A DNA stretch of 64,000 nucleotides from Brevundimonas subvibrioides (GCF_027271155.1 NZ_CP114542.1:1736001-1800000); one strand, 5' to 3'; positions 19,805 to 29,347 are shown, counted from the stretch's first letter. Numbers and translations: made by a program. The notes: generated by a model from the sequence alone, not told the origin.

Positions 19805-22486
19805 ATGCGTAATCGGAAGACAGCACTGCTGTGCAGCGCGACCCTGGTGATGGCACTACCGGGTCTCGCCATGGCCCAGGTCGCGGACGCTCCCCGCGCG
19901 ACAGCCCAGCAGGACGAGGATGCCGAGGCCGCCCGGCTTGAGGACGTGATCGTCACGGTCGAACGCCGCGAACAAAATCTGCAGAACTATGCCGGCACCG
20001 CCGTCGCCCTGACCGGCGACGACCTGAAGGCCGTCGGCGTCCAGGACATCTCCGACCTTGAAGGGCGCGTGCCCGGTCTGTCGGTCGCCAACAACGGCGG
20101 CAACATCGAAATCTATATCCGCGGCGTCGGCTCGTCCAACAACACCGAACTCGGCGATCCGGCGGCGGCGACGCACTATGACGGTGTCTATGTGCCGCGA
20201 CCGGCCGGCATCGGCTCGGCCTTCTTTGACATCCAGCGCGTCGAGGTGAACATCGGCCCGCAGGGGACACTGCGCGGACGCAACGCCACGGCAGGCACGG
20301 TCAATATCGTGACCTGGAAGCCGGGCCTGAACATCCTGGATTCCAGCGCCGAGTTCGAACTGGGCAACTACCAGCAGCGCGTGTTCCAGGGGATGCTCAA
20401 CATTCCGATCGGAGAGACGGCGGCGGTTCGCATCGCGGGCTACCATCTGGAACACGACAGCTATTACAAGGACGTAGGCCCCGCCGGGGTGGGCGTGGCC
20501 GAGGCCGAGAACAATGACGCCGGACGCATCCAGTTTCTTTGGGAACCCACCAGCCGGCTGTCGATCCTTCTGGGTGCCGATTACATTCACGAGACAGGCA
20601 CGGGCTACACCGGCACAAACTACGCCAATCCGCTCGGCAACGGCATCGACCCGAACGACATCGAGGATCCCCGTCGCGTCATCGGCCGGGCTCAGACCCC
20701 GGACCTGAACACCCGCCACTGGGGCACACGGGCCAACATCCGCTACGATGGCGACCTGTTCGATATCGAATACACAGGCAGCTATCGCGACCTGGTCTAT
20801 GACTACCGCGCGGTGACGCCCCTGGCACCCTTCTACCCCGGCGTGCTGCAGACGCTGACCGGCGCGGGTGGTATCGGCGAGACCCTGGACAATTTCTCGC
20901 AGTTCCAGTCGATCACCGACAGCCAGTCCAAGACCCACGAGTTGCGCTTCTACGACAACGAGGGGCCCTGGATCTGGAGCGTGGGGGCCTTCTATTTCGA
21001 GGAAGACCAATACGCTTTCCTGGGTTCGACCGGGGACCGGGGCCTGTTCTTCCAGGGTGTCGAGTTCAACATGCCGGACGTGGACACCTCGTCCTATGCC
21101 TTCTTCGGGGACACGACCTACAGTGTGACCGACCGTTTCCGGATCACCGGCGGCCTGCGCTACACCGAGGACGAGAAGAGCCGTCGGGGCGTTGCCGCGC
21201 GCTACGGCTTCGCGCTCGGCGCCGGCGACTATAACTGCTGCGGAGGCGTGCGGGTCGGCACCGAAGGCTTTGAGTTCGCCGGTCGCGGTCGCACGATCTT
21301 CAACCCCGACACCAACGGGAACGGCACGATCACGGAACAGGAGATCCTGAACTTCTATTTCAACGGTGTGAGCCGGTTCGGGGCCCGGGACAACATCGAC
21401 GACATCTTCGCCAACGGCCCCGTACCGGGAGGCGCGCCGAACCGGCCTGCTTGTCTCGACACGGTTACCGGAGATTTCTGGACCTGCGCCGCAGATGGCC
21501 GGTTGACCTATGCCGTGCCCTTCGCCGGCCAGATCTTCCAGCAGATCGGCGAGAGCCAGATCGACTTCGTGGACTGGCGCCTGCGGGCCGAGTTCGACGT
21601 CACGCCCGACAATCTGTTGTATGGCCTGATTGCGACCGGCAACAAGTCGGGGGGCTTCAACGACAACATCGGCAACGCCGGTCTGGCTCCGACCTACGAT
21701 GCTGAAAAGGTGACCCTGTACGAGCTGGGATCCAAGAACGAGTTCTATGTCGGCGATCTCAAGGCGCGCCTGAACGGTTCGCTGTTCTACAACGACTACA
21801 AGGACCAGGTCCTGACGTCCCTGTTGTCCGTGGCCCAGATCGTCCAGTTCCTGGGCGGTCCGCAGCAGGTGCCCGTGCCGGCGGACTCGTCGCTCGCTCT
21901 CGTCGTCTCCTATTCCTACAACGCGGCGTCCTCGCGGATTTACGGCGCACAGTTCGACGGCGGGATCGACCTTCCCTGGAACATCGGCCTCGATTTCAAC
22001 CTGCTCTATCTCAAGGCCGAGGTCGTGGAGGCCGAAAAGATCCAGGACTTCCGCTTCCAGGCCGACGTGGCTCCGACCGAGGCGGTCTTCCAGTCGATCG
22101 AGGGCAAGACCCTGCCGCGCACGCCGGAATGGCAGTTCAATGTGAACCTCACCCAGGCCTTTCCGACCGAAACGATGGGGCAGTTCGACTATGTGGTGTC
22201 GGCCGGTTATCGATCGGACTTCTTCACCACCATCTTCAACGGCGAGGATTTCCAGCAGCCGAACAATCCGCGCCGTCGCCTCGACGACAAGGTGGATGGA
22301 TACTGGACATTCGATGCCGGCATGGGCTGGACCCCGCCGGGGGATGGACGGCTGCGTTTCGAGGCCTACGTCAACAACCTGACCGACGAGATCCACGAGG
22401 CCGCAATCATCATCACCCAGTTCGACAACACCCGCTTCTTCACCCGGCCGCGCACCTTCGGCGCCCGCGTGCGGGTCCAGTACTGA
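19805..22486 (+). CDS. TonB-dependent outer-membrane receptor (carbohydrate)
   Basis: An 893-residue receptor. It has a signal peptide (to ~AMAQ), a TonB-box-like EDVIVTVERREQNLQ, a plug domain with YIRGVGSSNNTELGDPAAATHYDGVYV, and a C-terminal barrel ending in an aromatic residue (RPRTFGARVRVQY). A start site GGGAGGACG precedes the ATG. Its place between the LacI regulator and the MFS gene, downstream of an operator shared with GH16/GH3, suggests uptake of beta-glucan oligosaccharides. A strong terminator follows at 22515. Confidence 0.94.
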   Translation: MRNRKTALLCSATLVMALPGLAMAQVADAPRATAQQDEDAEAARLEDVIVTVERREQNLQNYAGTAVALTGDDLKAVGVQDISDLEGRVPGLSVANNGGNIEIYIRGVGSSNNTELGDPAAATHYDGVYVPRPAGIGSAFFDIQRVEVNIGPQGTLRGRNATAGTVNIVTWKPGLNILDSSAEFELGNYQQRVFQGMLNIPIGETAAVRIAGYHLEHDSYYKDVGPAGVGVAEAENNDAGRIQFLWEPTSRLSILLGADYIHETGTGYTGTNYANPLGNGIDPNDIEDPRRVIGRAQTPDLNTRHWGTRANIRYDGDLFDIEYTGSYRDLVYDYRAVTPLAPFYPGVLQTLTGAGGIGETLDNFSQFQSITDSQSKTHELRFYDNEGPWIWSVGAFYFEEDQYAFLGSTGDRGLFFQGVEFNMPDVDTSSYAFFGDTTYSVTDRFRITGGLRYTEDEKSRRGVAARYGFALGAGDYNCCGGVRVGTEGFEFAGRGRTIFNPDTNGNGTITEQEILNFYFNGVSRFGARDNIDDIFANGPVPGGAPNRPACLDTVTGDFWTCAADGRLTYAVPFAGQIFQQIGESQIDFVDWRLRAEFDVTPDNLLYGLIATGNKSGGFNDNIGNAGLAPTYDAEKVTLYELGSKNEFYVGDLKARLNGSLFYNDYKDQVLTSLLSVAQIVQFLGGPQQVPVPADSSLALVVSYSYNAASSRIYGAQFDGGIDLPWNIGLDFNLLYLKAEVVEAEKIQDFRFQADVAPTEAVFQSIEGKTLPRTPEWQFNVNLTQAFPTETMGQFDYVVSAGYRSDFFTTIFNGEDFQQPNNPRRRLDDKVDGYWTFDAGMGWTPPGDGRLRFEAYVNNLTDEIHEAAIIITQFDNTRFFTRPRTFGARVRVQY

Positions 22487-22514
22487 TCCATTGATCTCCT
22501 GAGCGTCCCTTGGC

Positions 22515-22548
22515 GGCGGCTTCCCTTCGGAAGCCGCCGTTTCTTTTT
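22515..22548 (+). terminator. Rho-independent terminator after TonB receptor
   Basis: GGCGGCTTCC pairs perfectly with GGAAGCCGCC around the loop CTTC, followed by TTTCTTTTT. The hairpin ends the receptor transcript 29 bases after its stop codon; the MFS gene starts about 40 bases later. Confidence 0.9.
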
Positions 22549-22587
22549 GCGGTGACAGCAGCCCTGCAATCGCTCAAGGTCAGAGCA

Positions 22588-23832
22588 ATGCAGACGCCGC
22601 CCGCCGACCAGCACGCCGGCCCCTCGATCCCGGTCGGCCCTGGTTTCGTCGCCCTGTATATGGCGGCCCAGGTGGGTGCCTATATCGCCTTCATCCCCCT
22701 TTTGACCCTGCTTCTTCCCCTGAAGGCAGAAGCCATAAGTCCGACCGGAAGAACCCTGGCACTGAGCCATATTGCGCTCTGGGGGGCCTTGACGGCCGGT
22801 GCAGCCGGCGTGCTGGCGGGCATCATCGGCGACCTTACCCGGCACTGGCCCGGCGGACGGTCGATCTGGATGATCGCGGGGTTGGCGGGAACCGTCACCA
22901 GCTATGTCCTGATCCACGCGGCCGCCACCCATGGCGACCTGATGGCCGCAATCGTGGCCTTGCAGATCAGCCTGAACTTCATGCTCAATCCCCTGGCCGC
23001 CACCCTGCCGGAAAGGGTGCCGGGTCGGCAGAAGGGCCTGGTGGCAGGGTTCACCGGGCTGGCCTTTCCGTTGTCGAGCCTGTTTGGAGCCCTGGTGATC
23101 GGTGTGTGGCTGACCGGCGAGACCGAGCGGCTGATGGCCGTCATGCTGGTGACCGTGGTCATGGTCGTTCCGTTCATCGTGATGACGTTTCGCGCCGGGC
23201 CTCAATCGACCTCGAAACAGCGCCTGCGCCCGTCCCTTTCCGCCTTCGCCGATCGGGATTTCCTGATCGCCTTCGGATCGCGACTGCTGGTCCAGACAGC
23301 GGTGGCGCTGAACGTTCTGTACCTGCTGTTCTTTCTCGATCAGGAGACCGGATTTGATCGTGCGCTGAAGGGGATGCGGATCGAGGTGGCGATGGCCGTG
23401 CTGCTGGCCACATCCACGTCCCTGTCGGTCATCTCAGGCCTGACTGGAGGGCAGATTTCAGACAGAACCGGCCGCAGAAGACAGCTGGTATTCGCAGGTG
23501 CCTCGCTCCTGGCGGTGGGGTCCCTGCTGATGGCGCTGGTACCGCTTTGGCCGGGGCCGTGGTTCGCCCAGGCGATCCTCGGCGTCGGCGTGGGCCTGTA
23601 CGGAATCACGGATACCGTTCTGGTGGCTGAAGTCCTGCCCGATCCGGCCGACGCCGGAAGAGACATGGGTCTGATGAACGTCGCGCTCACGGCAGCCCAG
23701 GTACTCGCGCCTCTATTGGGGATAGTCGCGCTGGCGCGGTTCGGCGACGACCTGCAGTCCATCTACCTCATGGCAGGCCTTCTGGCGTTCGCGGGTGGCG
23801 CGGCGGTCATGACGATCCATCGGGTCCGCTGA
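22588..23832 (+). CDS. MFS transporter, 12-helix
   Basis: A 414-residue major facilitator protein. Hydrophobic helices are spread over the full length, and the cytoplasmic loop motif GGQISDRTGRRRQ is the MFS motif A copy between helices 8 and 9. ATG 22588 is chosen over the upstream frame, which would run through the terminator. It may carry the mono- or oligosaccharides produced by the GH16/GH3 enzymes, or serve the GH13 locus that follows; the substrate cannot be read from sequence. Because of the terminator it may be expressed by read-through or its own weak promoter. Confidence 0.85.
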   Translation: MQTPPADQHAGPSIPVGPGFVALYMAAQVGAYIAFIPLLTLLLPLKAEAISPTGRTLALSHIALWGALTAGAAGVLAGIIGDLTRHWPGGRSIWMIAGLAGTVTSYVLIHAAATHGDLMAAIVALQISLNFMLNPLAATLPERVPGRQKGLVAGFTGLAFPLSSLFGALVIGVWLTGETERLMAVMLVTVVMVVPFIVMTFRAGPQSTSKQRLRPSLSAFADRDFLIAFGSRLLVQTAVALNVLYLLFFLDQETGFDRALKGMRIEVAMAVLLATSTSLSVISGLTGGQISDRTGRRRQLVFAGASLLAVGSLLMALVPLWPGPWFAQAILGVGVGLYGITDTVLVAEVLPDPADAGRDMGLMNVALTAAQVLAPLLGIVALARFGDDLQSIYLMAGLLAFAGGAAVMTIHRVR

Positions 23833-23987
23833 CCAATGGACCCCAGGCGAGGCCGTGTGGTGTCAGACGGTCAGCGCCTCGTGGAGAGGCACAATCACGC
23901 CGTCTTCAAGTCGCACGAAAGCGACAGCGTTTGACCGCACGCGTCCGCGCCTTTCGACTAGTCTCGCGAGTGGAGGTGGTCTGACGA

Positions 23988-25646
23988 GTGCCTCGGCTTC
24001 CACCTCGGTCGGCAGACGTTCACATGCATTATGGTCCGGTCAGAAAGCCGTGGTGGCATGGAGCCGCGATCTACCAGATTTATCCCAGAAGCTTTCTCGA
24101 TACGAATGGCGACGGGATCGGCGATCTGCCGGGGATCACGAAAACGCTCGACTATGTGGCCAGCCTGAAGGTGGACGGGATCTGGCTGTCTCCCTTCTTC
24201 ACCTCGCCGATGCTCGACTTCGGCTACGACGTCTCCGACTATCGCGGCGTCGATCCCGTCTTCGGTTCGCTGGAGGACTTCGACGCGCTGGTGGCGCGCG
24301 CCCATAGGCTGGGTCTGAAGGTCATCATCGACCAGGTCTACTGCCATACGTCGGATCTCCATCCCTGGTTCTCGGCAAGCCGCGGATCGCCATCGGGCGA
24401 GATGTCGGACTGGTACGTCTGGGCCGACCCCCGGGACGACGGGTCGCCGCCCAACAACTGGCAGTCGGTGTTTTCCGGCCCGGCATGGACCTGGGAAAGT
24501 CGGCGAAGGCAGTACTACCTCCACCACTTTCTGAAGCAGCAGCCGACGCTCAATCTTCACAATCCCCGGGTGGTCGACGCGCTGGTCGACGTCGGAACGT
24601 TCTGGATCAAGCGCGGGGTCGACGGATTCCGTCTCGATGCGCTCAACCTGGGCATGGTCGATCGGCGGCTGCGCGACAACCCACCCGGCCCAGCGAGCTA
24701 TGGGGCGTCCCGTCCGTTCGACATGCAAAGACATGTCTACAGCATGTCGCAGCCCGAAATGATCCCGCTGATCGAACGGATGGCCGGCGCGTTCCGAGCC
24801 GCGGCCGGGCGGGACTTCTTCACGGTCGCGGAGGTCGGCGGATCGGATCCTCATGCGACGATGGTCGACTACACCTCGGGCTCGAAGCGGCTCTCTTGCG
24901 CCTACAGCTTCGACTTCATTGGTGCCTCGGCGTTTGACGCGGCCCACATCCGATCCGTTGTCGAACGGTGGAGCGGTGACCCCGACGCAGGCTATCCGGG
25001 GTTCGCCTTCTCGAACCACGACTGTGCCCGGGTCGCAAGCCGATGGCGTAACCCGGCCGCGCCGAAAGGTCGGATCGAACGGCTGCTCTTGCTGTTACAG
25101 GCGTCACTGAGCGGGACGATCTTCATCTACCAGGGCGAGGAGCTGGGCCTGCCTCAGGTCGATATACCGTTCGACCGGCTGGTCGATCCCGAGTCCATCG
25201 CCAACTATCCGAACGGCAGCCAGCGCGACGGTGCCCGCACGCCGATGCCCTGGTCGGCGGCCGACCCGCACTGCAGTTTCTCGGCCGGGGAGCCATGGCT
25301 GCCTCTCGGCGACGAACACCGCAGCCTGACCGTCGCGAAACAGGACGACGACCCTGACAGTATGCTGAACCTGTTCCGCAGGGTCATGCAGTTGCGGTCC
25401 TCCAGCCCCGCCTTGCGGCGAGGATCGATCGAGTTTCTTCCCTCACCCCCGGATACGCTCCTGCTGGTCCGCCGGACTGCGGGTGGCGAAGCAGCATGGT
25501 GCGGTGTCAATTTCACCGGCCGTCCCGTTGCCATGTCCCTCCCCATCGAGATGTCGGTGCCGGCCGATGTGGTGGTCGGAGGCGTGAGATGTGAAGACGG
25601 CACGTTGCTGATTGAGCCGTTTTCCGGAGCGCTCCGGGCATCCTGA
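23988..25646 (+). CDS. GH13 alpha-glucosidase (oligo-1,6-glucosidase-like)
   Basis: A 552-residue alpha-amylase-family enzyme. It begins WWHGAAIYQIYPRSFLDTNGDGIGDL, as in GH13 subfamily alpha-glucosidases. Nucleophile Asp217 is in GVDGFRLDALN, acid Glu282 in TVAEVGGSD (usually VGE), and the transition-state Asp345 in FSNHDCARV. There is no signal peptide, so it acts on imported maltose-like sugars. GTG 23988 is used because GGAGG lies 11 bases upstream; ATG 24024 is an alternative. It is the first of a likely operon with the genes at 25912-29347, although the 265-base gap could hold another promoter. Confidence 0.9.
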   Translation: MPRLPPRSADVHMHYGPVRKPWWHGAAIYQIYPRSFLDTNGDGIGDLPGITKTLDYVASLKVDGIWLSPFFTSPMLDFGYDVSDYRGVDPVFGSLEDFDALVARAHRLGLKVIIDQVYCHTSDLHPWFSASRGSPSGEMSDWYVWADPRDDGSPPNNWQSVFSGPAWTWESRRRQYYLHHFLKQQPTLNLHNPRVVDALVDVGTFWIKRGVDGFRLDALNLGMVDRRLRDNPPGPASYGASRPFDMQRHVYSMSQPEMIPLIERMAGAFRAAAGRDFFTVAEVGGSDPHATMVDYTSGSKRLSCAYSFDFIGASAFDAAHIRSVVERWSGDPDAGYPGFAFSNHDCARVASRWRNPAAPKGRIERLLLLLQASLSGTIFIYQGEELGLPQVDIPFDRLVDPESIANYPNGSQRDGARTPMPWSAADPHCSFSAGEPWLPLGDEHRSLTVAKQDDDPDSMLNLFRRVMQLRSSSPALRRGSIEFLPSPPDTLLLVRRTAGGEAAWCGVNFTGRPVAMSLPIEMSVPADVVVGGVRCEDGTLLIEPFSGALRAS

Positions 25647-25813
25647 TCGCAGACCTTCAGCCGGCCGGTGCCACGCGATCCCTCCGGCTCGCCCCCCAAG
25701 GCCACCCACCGTCCGGGACGGTCGGGTGACAAGAATGCGATAGGATTTCGAACGGCCGCCGCTTGCGCGTTCCACTAGGGTCTCGCCCGGAAGAGGATTC
25801 CGGACGCGAGGCC

Positions 25814-25915
25814 ATGCCACACACCCACGCCGTGTCGCTCGTCATCAAGGAGGTCGCAGCGGCGCGTGTCGTTGGGCGACTCCATGACCGACGTCTCGCG
25901 TCCGATGTTTCATGA
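25814..25915 (+). CDS. Possible 33-codon leader ORF before the alcohol dehydrogenase
   Basis: ATG 25814 opens a 33-residue frame (MPHTHAVSLVIKEVAAARVV...) whose TGA overlaps the ATG of the next gene (ATGA, 25912-25915). There is no clear ribosome site and no similarity I recognise. It could be a coupling leader or chance. Confidence 0.2.
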   Translation: MPHTHAVSLVIKEVAAARVVGRLHDRRLASDVS

Positions 25916-27069
25916 CCGGGCCACGTCCGGACAGTGAGCCCTGGCCGCGGACCTGCAACGCCATCGTCGCGGATGGCCAGGGAGGCTTTGCGCTGTCGCA
26001 CGTCCAGATGGCGCGGCCAGAAGGCCGGGAAGTCGTCGTCCGCATCATGGCCGCCGGGCTGTGCCACACGGACGTGGACGCGATCCGCACGTGGAAAGGC
26101 CCCTTCATCGTGGGACACGAAGGGGCCGGCGTGGTGGAAGCCGTCGGAGCTGCGGCCACGCGCCTGCGCGTCGGCGATCGGGTGGTCCTGAACTGGGCGA
26201 TCCCATGCCGGGCTTGCGCCATGTGCGAGCGCGGTCTGATGCCCCTGTGCGAAGTCAGCTCTCCCGCCAACGGCGACGGCCGGTCCGGCAAACCCCGAGC
26301 GACAGCGGTGCGATATCGCGGAGGACCGGTCCAGAGCGCGTTCAACCTCGGCACAATGGCCGAATTTGCCATGGTGGTGGAGGACGCCTGTCAGCCCCTG
26401 TTCGACCAGGTCCCGTTCGAGGCGGGGGCGATCATGGGCTGTGCGGTGATGACGGGGTTCGGCTCGGTGATGAATGCGGCCAGGGTCCCGCCCCGCGCGT
26501 CGGTCGCGGTGCTCGGCTGCGGGGGGATCGGGCTCAACGTCATCCAGACCGCCCTGATCGCCGGCGCGGACAGGATCGTCGCCATCGACATCGCCGAGGA
26601 CCGGCTCGCCCGGGCCCGCGCGTTCGGTGCCACGCACACCCTGCTCAACGATCCCGCGCAACCCGATCTGTCCCGGCTGGGCGAGCGCCTGAATGCCGTC
26701 ATCCCGGGCAGGGCCGACTTCGCCTTCGAATGCACCGGCGTCCCGGCCCTGGCGTCGGCCCCCCTCGCGCTCGTCCGGCATGGCGGCACGGCCGTCCAGG
26801 TCAGCGGGGTCGAACAGACTGTGCCCTTCGATTGCACCCTGTTTGAATGGGACAAGACCTACATCAATCCGCTCTACGGGCAGTGCGACCCGGATCGCGA
26901 CTTTCCGCTTCTTCAACACCACTATCTGTCCGGTGCCCTGGCGCTCGATCAGATGATCTCCCGCGCCTATCCTCTGGCCGGGCTCGGGGCCGCGATCGAC
27001 GACCTCGCGGCGGGGCGCATCGCCAAGGCGGTGCTCTATCCGCATGTCGGCGAGGGCCGCGCGGCATGA
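25912..27069 (+). CDS. Zinc-dependent alcohol dehydrogenase (MDR, class III-like)
   Basis: A 385-residue medium-chain dehydrogenase. Catalytic zinc ligands are Cys51 (GLCHTDVD) with His69/Glu70 (VGHEGAG); the structural zinc cluster is Cys99, Cys102, Cys105 and Cys113. The Rossmann motif GCGGIGLNVIQ binds NAD(H). The class III length and the 'FNLGTMAEFAMV' segment resemble aryl-alcohol or glutathione-dependent formaldehyde dehydrogenases. The stop overlaps the next gene's ATG. The alcohol is unknown; a sugar-derived or aglycone alcohol is possible given the neighbours. Confidence 0.92.
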   Translation: MTGPRPDSEPWPRTCNAIVADGQGGFALSHVQMARPEGREVVVRIMAAGLCHTDVDAIRTWKGPFIVGHEGAGVVEAVGAAATRLRVGDRVVLNWAIPCRACAMCERGLMPLCEVSSPANGDGRSGKPRATAVRYRGGPVQSAFNLGTMAEFAMVVEDACQPLFDQVPFEAGAIMGCAVMTGFGSVMNAARVPPRASVAVLGCGGIGLNVIQTALIAGADRIVAIDIAEDRLARARAFGATHTLLNDPAQPDLSRLGERLNAVIPGRADFAFECTGVPALASAPLALVRHGGTAVQVSGVEQTVPFDCTLFEWDKTYINPLYGQCDPDRDFPLLQHHYLSGALALDQMISRAYPLAGLGAAIDDLAAGRIAKAVLYPHVGEGRAA

Positions 27070-27908
27070 CCGGTTTTTCCACTCTGGAAGTTTCGGACGC
27101 CGACCTCGCACCGGAGGGCTTCAGCTTTTGCACGGTCCGCTCGCCCGCGCTGGGGCGCCGCGCCGACGTGGTGATCTACAATGCCCGGTGCCCGACGAGC
27201 GATCTTCCGGTGATCGTTTTGCTGCACGGGGTCTATGGCGGCGCATGGTCCTGGGCGTTTCAGGGCGGCGCGCACCGGATCTATCACCGGCTGCGTTCGG
27301 GGGGCGAGATCGGTGACTTCGCCCTGGTGATGCCGAGCGATGGGCTGAGCGGCGACGGATCGGGCTATCTGAACCGCACCGCCGGTCGTTTCGGCGATTG
27401 GATCGCCGACGACGTGGTCGCGCTGGCTCGCTCGCGGATTCCACACATGAGCGCCGCCTCTCCGATCTACCTCGCGGGACTGTCCATGGGCGGCTTCGGC
27501 GCGCTGCGACTGGGCGCGCTTCATCCCGCCACGTTCCGCGCGGTCAGCGCCCATTCGCCGATCTGCGATTCCGACGACTTCCGACACTTCACGACGGAAG
27601 ACCTGTTCTCCGACGCGACGGAGCCGAAGATGCCGGTCTCGCTCGCCGAACTCTATGCCGGGCGGGTCGGGACGACGCCGCCGATCCGGTTCGACTGCGG
27701 CGATGCGGACGTGCTGAGGCCGAGCGTCGATCGGCTCGCCGACCAACTGACCCGGGCCGGGATCGACCATCGCTACGAGCCGCTCAGCGGCGGCCACAAC
27801 TGGAACTACTGGTCGAGCGCTTTCGAGCGGACGCTGAAGTTCTTCGACGACATCGGCCGATCCGCGCCGAGGCGAGAATCGTCCATCACCGGCGGGAGGG
27901 AGATATGA
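27066..27908 (+). CDS. Alpha/beta-hydrolase esterase (esterase D-like)
   Basis: A 280-residue serine hydrolase. The oxyanion segment is LLHGVYGGAWSW; the nucleophile elbow GLSMGG gives Ser140; the acid lies near FDCGDADVL and the base in SGGHNWNYW. The fold and motifs resemble esterase D / S-formylglutathione hydrolase and feruloyl-esterase-like enzymes. No signal peptide. It overlaps both neighbours by four bases (ATGA twice), so it is translationally coupled to the dehydrogenase and the symporter. It may remove acyl groups from imported sugars; that is inference. Confidence 0.87.
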   Translation: MTGFSTLEVSDADLAPEGFSFCTVRSPALGRRADVVIYNARCPTSDLPVIVLLHGVYGGAWSWAFQGGAHRIYHRLRSGGEIGDFALVMPSDGLSGDGSGYLNRTAGRFGDWIADDVVALARSRIPHMSAASPIYLAGLSMGGFGALRLGALHPATFRAVSAHSPICDSDDFRHFTTEDLFSDATEPKMPVSLAELYAGRVGTTPPIRFDCGDADVLRPSVDRLADQLTRAGIDHRYEPLSGGHNWNYWSSAFERTLKFFDDIGRSAPRRESSITGGREI

Positions 27909-29347
27909 CGGAGGATTACGGGCGCGCCGACGAGCGCCTGAGCGTGACCGAGAAGGTCGGCTACGGTGTCGGGGATATGGCGGCGAACCTGTACCTCGGG
28001 TTCTTCGGCCTTTTCACGCTTTACTTCCTGACGGATGTCTATGGCGTGGCACCGGCGGCGGCCGCAACCATGCTGCTGCTGACAAAGATCATCGACGCCA
28101 TCGCCGATCCGGCCGTCGGACTGCTCGCCGACCGGACTCGCTCGCGGTGGGGGCGCTATCGGCCCTATCTGCTGTGGGGTGCCCTGCCCTACGGCCTGAC
28201 GGCCATCATGGTCTTTGCCGGTCCCGAACTGTCCGATACCGGAAAGCTCATCTACGCCTACATCGCCTTTTCGCTGGCGATGCTCGGCTACACCCTGGTC
28301 AATGTTCCCTATTCGGCGCTGCTCGCGGTGATTTCGCCCAGCGCGAGCGAGCGCACCAAGGCGACCCAGTATCGCTTCCTCTTCGCCGGCCTCGGCACGC
28401 TGGTGGTCGGGGCCACGGCAAGGCCGCTCGTCGACTGGCTCGGGGCCGGAGACGAGGCGAGAGGGTTTTTCCGGGCGTCGATCCTGTTCGGCGTCGCCGC
28501 CGTGACACTGACCTGGATCACCTTCGCGACGACCCGGGAACGGATGGCACCGCAGGAGGCACAATCCTCGCCGGTCAAGGACGACCTGCGCGCTCTTTTT
28601 TCGAACGTGTCCTGGGTGGTGCTCTCGATCGGCGGCACCCTGCTCGTCATCGGACTGGGCACGCGCCTCGGATCGCTGGCGCTCTATCTCAAGTATTTCA
28701 TGACGGGCGGACCCGCCGATGCAGGCGGGCCGGTGTTCCTGTGGATGGACCGTTTCTCGGTTTTCATAACCCTCGGCGTCATCGGTCAGATCCTGGGAAC
28801 GCTGTCGGCACCGGGCCTGACCCGGCGGTTCGGCAAGATCCGGCTGATGATCGGCGTGAACGCCATCCACGGCGTGCTATTGATCGCGGGCTTCTTCCTC
28901 AGCGCAGACCAGTTTGCGCCCGCGCTGGTGCTGCATGGCCTCGGGATGTTGACCTTCGGCGTCGCCCTGACGCTGATGTTCGCCATGTTCACCGACTGCG
29001 TGCAGTTCGGCGAGTGGCAAACGGGCCGCAATACCGCTGGTCTGACGGTGTCGAGTTCCCTGTTCATCCTCAAGCTGGGCAGCGGCCTCGGTGCCGCGAT
29101 CCCGGGCTATGTCCTTGCTTCGACGGGCTTCGCGGCGAATGTCGAACAGAACGCCCAGGCGCTGATCGGCCTGAAGATCATCACCTGGATCGCGCCTGGT
29201 ATTCTGCTTCTCGGCGCGGCCGCCTGCATGATGCTTTACAAGCTCGATCGGGCCCTGCTGCACCGGATCGAACAGGATCTTCGGAAGATGCGGCAGGCGG
29301 GCCGCGACGACGGGGCTGCCGAGCCGGTTCTGCCGGGCGACGCTTGA
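27905..29347 (+). CDS. Glycoside-pentoside-hexuronide (GPH) cation symporter
   Basis: A 480-residue transporter. The N-terminus (LSVTEKVGYGVGDMAANLYL) and ADRTRSRWGRYRPYLLWGALP are the signature of MelB/XylP-type GPH symporters. About 12 hydrophobic helices are visible. It starts at ATG 27905 in the ATGA overlap with the esterase. It probably imports a glycoside together with H+ or Na+, feeding the GH13 enzyme and the two accessory enzymes upstream. Confidence 0.92.
   Translation: MTEDYGRADERLSVTEKVGYGVGDMAANLYLGFFGLFTLYFLTDVYGVAPAAAATMLLLTKIIDAIADPAVGLLADRTRSRWGRYRPYLLWGALPYGLTAIMVFAGPELSDTGKLIYAYIAFSLAMLGYTLVNVPYSALLAVISPSASERTKATQYRFLFAGLGTLVVGATARPLVDWLGAGDEARGFFRASILFGVAAVTLTWITFATTRERMAPQEAQSSPVKDDLRALFSNVSWVVLSIGGTLLVIGLGTRLGSLALYLKYFMTGGPADAGGPVFLWMDRFSVFITLGVIGQILGTLSAPGLTRRFGKIRLMIGVNAIHGVLLIAGFFLSADQFAPALVLHGLGMLTFGVALTLMFAMFTDCVQFGEWQTGRNTAGLTVSSSLFILKLGSGLGAAIPGYVLASTGFAANVEQNAQALIGLKIITWIAPGILLLGAAACMMLYKLDRALLHRIEQDLRKMRQAGRDDGAAEPVLPGDA

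Noticed and set aside
19856..22396. 846-residue frame antisense to the TonB receptor
   Set aside because: Typical shadow of third-position GC bias; composition is His/Val/Gly-rich with no domains.
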